Assembly (NCBI GenBank): GCA_949486985.1
Contig: CATBLW010000096.1
Location: 1-8,539 of the forward strand
Reading direction: 5' to 3'
Length of the DNA stretch: 8,539 nt
From: Prochlorococcus marinus str. MIT 9215
GTDB lineage: Bacteria > Cyanobacteriota > Cyanobacteriia > PCC-6307 > Cyanobiaceae
Shown here: positions 4,929 to 8,539 of the stretch, one piece after another
Position numbering within the stretch: position 1 is the stretch's first letter
Layout of the letters: each line of letters begins with the position of its first letter
The notes under the pieces: generated by a model
Told to the model about the DNA's origin: nothing
The model's input: the letters and a program-made list of their open reading frames with translations, nothing else
The model's database searches: none
Translations under genes and position numbers: made by a program

Positions 4929-5857
4929 TCCATGGACTGCGAAATCGGCTGAAACAGCGACTGAGTCGAGAAGGAACGCCGCTCACTCTCAGCATGCGCA
5001 AGCTCTATATCCTGCCCTCCAGATTCGGAGGGCTTTGGCTGATTGGCAGCGCAGTTCTCTACATCATTGGCATTAACAGCAACAGCAATGGACCAATACT
5101 GCTGGCCTTTCTCTGCAGCGGCCTATTCCTGATCAGCCTGTTTCTCACCCAGTTCAACTTGCAAGGGCTTGAACTCGCCATTGCCGAACCTGGCCCAGGC
5201 TTCGCAGGTGATTTAGTGCCCTATCCCATCCGCCTGCAAAGCCATCAAGACAGATATCGACTCCGCCTTGCATTCAGCCATCAACCCTTACTGATACAGC
5301 CTGTTGTGCCATCAGGAATCTCATTGGCACATCCCTGTTGGCGCCCAACGAAGCGAGGCTTACAGACTCCTGGGCGTTTAAAGGTCTATTCCAAGGCCCC
5401 GCTCGGTCTCTTCGTTTGCTGGAGCTACTGGTTGCCTCCCCAGCAGCAACTGATTTATCCAAAAGCTTTATCAGGACCCGTTCTTGAACAGTGGCGACCA
5501 CTGCAACAAGACCATCCAATCAAGAACGATGCCAACCAAGCCAACGGTACCGACGACTTCAATGAACTGAGCCCCCATCGCCCAGAAGAAGGCTTGCAAC
5601 GTGTGGCTTGGAAGCAACTGGCCGGAGGCCACGGCTGGCTGACGAAACGCTTCAGCGGCGAAGCCGCCAGCCAGCGTGTGTTGAAACTGGATAGCAAGCT
5701 TCCCCTAGAGAAAGCTCTTGAGCACCTCAGTGCTCGAGTCATGGAGCTATCCCAACAAGACGAACCCTTTGCCCTGGAACTGCCAGGCCGCCAGGTTGTC
5801 CATGGTCGTGGGCGGCACCATCGCGACGCTGCATTACAAGCACTGGCCTTGGCATGA
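4925..5857 (+). CDS. DUF58-domain membrane protein
   Basis: This is a 310-residue partner of the MoxR ATPase. Two transmembrane helices lie near the N-terminus (about 34-52 and 56-75), separated by a short polar loop (NSNSN). Then comes a beta-rich segment with the K-RG-x-x-x-x-G-x-L-x-V-x-SKAPLGLF element (143-163), which corresponds to the RG...DPFGLF motif of DUF58 proteins. The DUF58 core motif appears as HRPEEGLQRVAWKQLA (218-233), in place of the more common R-x-x-x-GDPLRRIHWK. The acidic GD pair is therefore replaced by EG here. The domain resembles a von Willebrand A fold in other members, but no clear MIDAS is visible. The start ATG overlaps the moxR stop, and its own stop overlaps the transglutaminase start, so all three are made together. 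The precise function is unknown. Confidence 0.9.
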   Translation: MIHGLRNRLKQRLSREGTPLTLSMRKLYILPSRFGGLWLIGSAVLYIIGINSNSNGPILLAFLCSGLFLISLFLTQFNLQGLELAIAEPGPGFAGDLVPYPIRLQSHQDRYRLRLAFSHQPLLIQPVVPSGISLAHPCWRPTKRGLQTPGRLKVYSKAPLGLFVCWSYWLPPQQQLIYPKALSGPVLEQWRPLQQDHPIKNDANQANGTDDFNELSPHRPEEGLQRVAWKQLAGGHGWLTKRFSGEAASQRVLKLDSKLPLEKALEHLSARVMELSQQDEPFALELPGRQVVHGRGRHHRDAALQALALA

Positions 5858-7842
5858 GCAATAACCGCTTAGCCATTCAATTGCTAAGCGCATCCTTGGC
5901 GTCGCTATGGCTCCAATTGCTGAGCATGCAAGAAGCGCAGCCATTGGTGCTGATCTGCCTGCCGTTGCTCATCCTGTCGAGGTTGTTGAATCCACCCCTG
6001 CTTCAAAGAAGGAGCTGGATTCCAAGTCTCTTGATGATTGGCCTACTGAGCGCTTGGCTCGCCCAGGCGTCGCAGGGTGGAATGAGCGGCTTGCTGATCA
6101 ACTGCGCCAACCTGCTTTGGCTACTGAGCGGGCTCAAGCTATTGGAAGCCCAGCGACCAGGAGAGATTCGTCGCACCGGCCTGCTGCTATTGCTGGCCGT
6201 AGGCCTGACTGGTGTCTTTGCTCAAGGATTGGGATCCAGCCTGATGCAAGGGAGCACAGCTCTCCTGGCCATCGGCTCACTCCTGGGCCTGGAGATTGGT
6301 AGCAGCAGAAGCAGTGGACTACTGCGAAGCCTGTTCCTGTTGGTGGGAGTCAGCCTGCCGCTGATGCTGGCCTTGTTCTTGCTCGCCCCAAGGATTGGAC
6401 CTCTGTGGCAATTAAAAACAACGCATCAGACAGGCCTGAGTGATCAACTGGTTCCAGGCTCGATTGCCGCCCTGGTTCAAAACAATTCCACAGCCATGCG
6501 CCTGCAGTTCAAAGGCATGGCAGCGCCTCCTCCAGCAGAGCGTTACTGGCGTGTCATGGCCTTGAATGAATTCGATGGGCGCCGCTGGAGCCTCTCCCAA
6601 GACAAACCCAACCTGGCTCCGCCCACACCGCCCGCAGCCAAGTCCTTACTACCGCAACAGCTTGTGTTGCTGGAAGCCAACCAGCTTCATTGGTTGCCAT
6701 GGAATGGCCGGGGTCTACCCATACCCACAGAGATTCGCCGCAGCAGCAACGGTGGCCTTTGGCAACCGTTGCCAGTTCAAACCCGCACTGTTTACAGCCT
6801 TGTGGCTACAGGCCCTGATGCGCCAGAACTTTGGCGCCAGCAACCTCCCAATCCAAGCGACATCTATCTGCCTAAGAACAGCAACCCACGCTTAAACGCT
6901 CTCGGCAACCAATGGCGTCAATTACCCAAACCAGAGCAACGGCTGAAAATGGCCAGGCGCTGGTTTCTTGATCAACAATTTCGCTACACACTCAAGCCTG
7001 GTGTTCTTCCATATCGAGATGGACTTGATGCCTTTCTCTTTGAAAGCCAAAAAGGATTCTGTGAGCATTTTGCCGCCGCCTTCACCGCACTCATGCGGGC
7101 CGCAGATGTCCCCGCCAGGGTTGTCATTGGCTATCAGGGAGGAGAATGGATACAGGATTTTGGCAGTGAAAACGGCCATCTAAAAGTCACCCAGGCTGAT
7201 GCGCATGCCTGGAGTGAAATCTGGCTTCCGGAGCGTGGCTGGATCCGTGTAGACCCCACGGCATGGGTCGTCCCAAGCCGTCTGGAACAGAACCTTTTCA
7301 ATAGTCTTGGTGCCGCAGGCAGCAGCGACGATCAACGCCTGCTGGTCAATCTCCCGAACTGGATCCAGTGGCTGCAAGGGCATTGGCAAACCCTGGATCT
7401 GAACTGGAGCCTATGGGTCATGCAATTCGATCAGTCCAAACAAGAGGAATTGCTGCGGCAACTTTTTGGGGTCCATGCCCAACGCTGGCAAAGCACCATC
7501 CTGCTGGCAAGCATGGCCATCTTGCTTGCATTAGCTCTTGTGGTTCTGGGCTGGCTACAACCACAAAACAAAAACAAGCTCCGCAAAGAACTAGACGACT
7601 GCTTATTCAGGCTGGGTATCAAACCCAAAGAGGGAGAACCGCTTGAGGCATGCCTGACTGACAACTCACTTTCAACCGAGCTGAACCAAAAGCTTGCAAA
7701 CCTCATTAATGCCTACCAAGAGCAGCGCTTCGCAGAACACCCCCGCAAGCCTCAACACAAGCTGATCAAGGAAATCCGCCAGCTCAAGCCACTGAAAACA
7801 AGAAGATTCAGCCGCCGATGGAGAGCGAAGCCAAAGCCCTAA
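5854..7842 (+). CDS. TgpA-like transmembrane transglutaminase/protease
   Basis: This 662-residue membrane protein matches the DUF3488/TgpA architecture. The N-terminal 180 residues form a bundle of several hydrophobic helices. A large extracytoplasmic region follows, with the transglutaminase-like core at about 365-475. The catalytic triad is complete: Cys403 in KGFCEHFA, His451 in ADAHAWSEIW and Asp468 in VDPTAW. A further transmembrane helix (about 548-567) leads to a cytoplasmic tail whose segment 575-625 (EL-x-x-CLFRLGIKPKEGEPLEAC...INAYQEQRFA) resembles the DUF4129 domain. The protein ends in a very basic stretch (648-662). Proteins of this class are thought to act on the cell envelope; the substrate is not established. 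The start overlaps the DUF58 stop by ATGA. It is the last gene of the trio. Confidence 0.93.
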   Translation: MSNNRLAIQLLSASLASLWLQLLSMQEAQPLVLICLPLLILSRLLNPPLLQRRSWIPSLLMIGLLSAWLAQASQGGMSGLLINCANLLWLLSGLKLLEAQRPGEIRRTGLLLLLAVGLTGVFAQGLGSSLMQGSTALLAIGSLLGLEIGSSRSSGLLRSLFLLVGVSLPLMLALFLLAPRIGPLWQLKTTHQTGLSDQLVPGSIAALVQNNSTAMRLQFKGMAAPPPAERYWRVMALNEFDGRRWSLSQDKPNLAPPTPPAAKSLLPQQLVLLEANQLHWLPWNGRGLPIPTEIRRSSNGGLWQPLPVQTRTVYSLVATGPDAPELWRQQPPNPSDIYLPKNSNPRLNALGNQWRQLPKPEQRLKMARRWFLDQQFRYTLKPGVLPYRDGLDAFLFESQKGFCEHFAAAFTALMRAADVPARVVIGYQGGEWIQDFGSENGHLKVTQADAHAWSEIWLPERGWIRVDPTAWVVPSRLEQNLFNSLGAAGSSDDQRLLVNLPNWIQWLQGHWQTLDLNWSLWVMQFDQSKQEELLRQLFGVHAQRWQSTILLASMAILLALALVVLGWLQPQNKNKLRKELDDCLFRLGIKPKEGEPLEACLTDNSLSTELNQKLANLINAYQEQRFAEHPRKPQHKLIKEIRQLKPLKTRRFSRRWRAKPKP

Positions 7843-8083
7843 AAGCTCAGGCCATCCATAAAAAGAGGCCTATGAACCATGCAGCTCGTCAGCTATCAAC
7901 AGTTCAAACAATGAGTAAGGGAAAGCCTTCAGAGCAAACAGCCTGGCCAGGTATATCTGCTTGACTCTCAGGCGATGGTTCTCATTGCTTGGCGAGATTG
8001 AATCCTCAGCCTTTAAAAACCACACTTCTGATACAGCTGTTGCCAAACAATGTGTCTAGGGTGTCGTTTCAACGGAGAGGTCC
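7843..8083. other. Spacer after the transglutaminase operon
   Basis: No coding frame is convincing. A 5-base stem (AGGCC 7849-7853 with GGCCT 7867-7871, 13-base loop) is the only hairpin near the operon end, and it has no T-tract, so the terminator is not clear. The promoter for the small membrane-protein gene should lie toward the right end, but I could not identify a good -35/-10 pair. Confidence 0.35.
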
Positions 8084-8230
8084 ATGCTTGAACTGCTGAC
8101 CGCTATCACCGCCGTGGCCCTGGTGATGCTGGCCTTCTGGTTGCTGGCTGATTCCGATGACGACAACAGTGGTGGTGGACTGATGGAGCCAAGCCTTGTT
8201 CCGATTCCTGTGCGTGATCGACGCCACTGA
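8084..8230 (+). CDS. Small single-pass membrane protein (48 residues)
   Basis: ATG 8084 opens a 48-residue frame ending at TGA 8228-8230, preceded by GGAGAGG at 8074-8080. That near-ideal Shine-Dalgarno sequence lies three bases before the ATG as written and is the best in this window. The product begins MLELLTAITAVALVMLAFWL, one transmembrane helix (about residues 4-22). An acidic and glycine-rich linker (DSDDDNSGGG) follows, then a short tail ending PVRDRRH. Codon use and the ribosome binding site make it a real gene rather than a chance frame. I recognise no family. It may be a stand-alone small membrane protein or a subunit of a larger complex. It is separated by 241 bases from the operon on its left and has its own unit. 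Confidence 0.75.
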   Translation: MLELLTAITAVALVMLAFWLLADSDDDNSGGGLMEPSLVPIPVRDRRH

Positions 8231-8347
8231 GTTCAAGCCAGCTCAGATCAGGACGCCTCGAAGCAACCCATGCAATGAGAACTGATCCAGTTGAGCCTTC
8301 TCATCAATAAATCCCTTCTGGCAACAATCGAATTGAGGCCATAGACC

Positions 8348-8539
8348 TCAAAATAAAAAGTTGCTCAACAACTCAACAATGTTGTTGTGGGCAAGAAAGT
8401 TTTTGTGCCATCTCCAAAACGTCCTGCCAGCGAAAAACAAGCCCTTTCTTCTAACTGGCTCAAAAGCTTGAAATTGATACCTCCATGAGCCAACACGTCG
8501 CGCCATCAAAGCCTGCAGCCATTCAGGAGCGACCCCGCC
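8348..8539 (-). CDS. Possible C-terminal end of an unidentified minus-strand gene
   Basis: From the right edge a minus-strand frame stays open for 63 codons to TGA at 8348-8350. The right-hand part of the product (GVAPEWLQALMARRVGSW) looks protein-like. The left-hand part is rich in Phe, Trp and Arg, with five AGA/AGG codons, as non-coding DNA often is. It is the only minus-strand frame that crosses the region; the other two close within about 35 bases of the edge. A minus-strand terminator-like hairpin sits inside its last codons, which supports transcription in this direction but conflicts with the reading frame running through it. The alternative is the plus-strand gene start at 8485. No family is recognised. 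Confidence 0.3.
   Translation of the reverse strand, partial: GGVAPEWLQALMARRVGSWRYQFQAFEPVRRKGLFFAGRTFWRWHKNFLAHNNIVELLSNFLF
8351..8394 (-). terminator. Candidate intrinsic terminator, best on the minus strand
   Basis: TTGC (8361-8364) pairs with GCAA (8391-8394), and CAACAA (8366-8371) pairs with TTGTTG (8382-8387). This gives an interrupted hairpin with a 10-base loop. On the minus strand it is followed at once by CTTTTTATTT (8360 down to 8351), as expected of a rho-independent terminator. On the plus strand five T follow only after a five-base gap, so it could weakly serve the small membrane-protein gene too. The stem is AT-rich and bulged, hence moderate confidence. Confidence 0.4.
8485..8539 (+). 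CDS. Possible N-terminus of a plus-strand gene, cut by the right edge
   Basis: ATG 8485 opens a frame of 18 codons reading MSQHVAPSKPAAIQERPR before the window ends. The composition (polar, Ala/Pro-rich, no stop) fits a disordered cyanobacterial protein N-terminus, and the AT-rich DNA before it fits a promoter region. No Shine-Dalgarno sequence is visible upstream. It is antisense to the minus-strand frame described for 8348-8539, and at most one of the two is likely real. The fragment is too short to assign a family. Confidence 0.3.
   Translation, partial: MSQHVAPSKPAAIQERPR

Noticed and set aside
7849..7871. Hairpin as terminator of the transglutaminase operon
   Set aside because: Only five base pairs, a 13-base loop and no T-tract.
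7872..7964. 30-codon frame after the transglutaminase gene
   Set aside because: GAGG sits too close to the ATG and the product has no recognisable feature.

Overview
The window looks like a piece of a marine picocyanobacterial chromosome (marine Synechococcus or a low-light, higher-GC Prochlorococcus). That assignment is a judgement from the style of the proteins, the roughly balanced base composition of the genes, the AT-rich spacers and the weak ribosome binding sites; no rRNA or other phylogenetic marker is present to prove it. I see no phage, transposon, CRISPR, tRNA or rRNA signal. Most genes are housekeeping or conserved-accessory families.

Left part (1-1071, minus strand): the first codons of an M32 (Taq-type) carboxypeptidase run off the left edge. 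After a gene-poor AT-rich spacer comes a two-gene minus-strand unit, transcribed from 1071 down to 414. It holds a small secreted protein with four cysteines in a duplicated motif, then a DCC-family (DUF393) thiol-disulfide-oxidoreductase-like protein.

Middle part (1148-3818, plus strand): a YjbQ/UPF0047 protein is diverged from that unit and overlaps a small protein with a ribbon-helix-helix-like N-terminus by ATGA. A 368-base spacer with a 14-base tandem repeat follows. Then come pterin-4a-carbinolamine dehydratase and, 36 bases on, a COG0523/CobW-type GTPase with a strongly His-rich loop, which may form a pterin/zinc pair.

Right part (3819-7842, plus strand): a spacer with two inverted repeats, one of them a perfect 19-base palindrome, leads into a tightly coupled trio: MoxR AAA+ ATPase, DUF58 membrane protein and TgpA-like transmembrane transglutaminase. 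Both junctions are ATGA overlaps. This is a widely conserved but functionally poorly understood bacterial module, probably acting at the cell envelope.

Right end (8084-8539): a 48-residue single-pass membrane protein has an excellent ribosome binding site. It is followed by a hairpin with a T-tract that reads best as a minus-strand terminator, and then an ambiguous edge where either a minus-strand C-terminus enters or a plus-strand gene begins.

Nothing here is clearly a new system. The items most worth a second look are the duplicated-Cys secreted peptide with its DCC partner, the palindrome ahead of the MoxR operon, the dehydratase/His-rich GTPase pair and the unannotatable-by-length membrane peptide.
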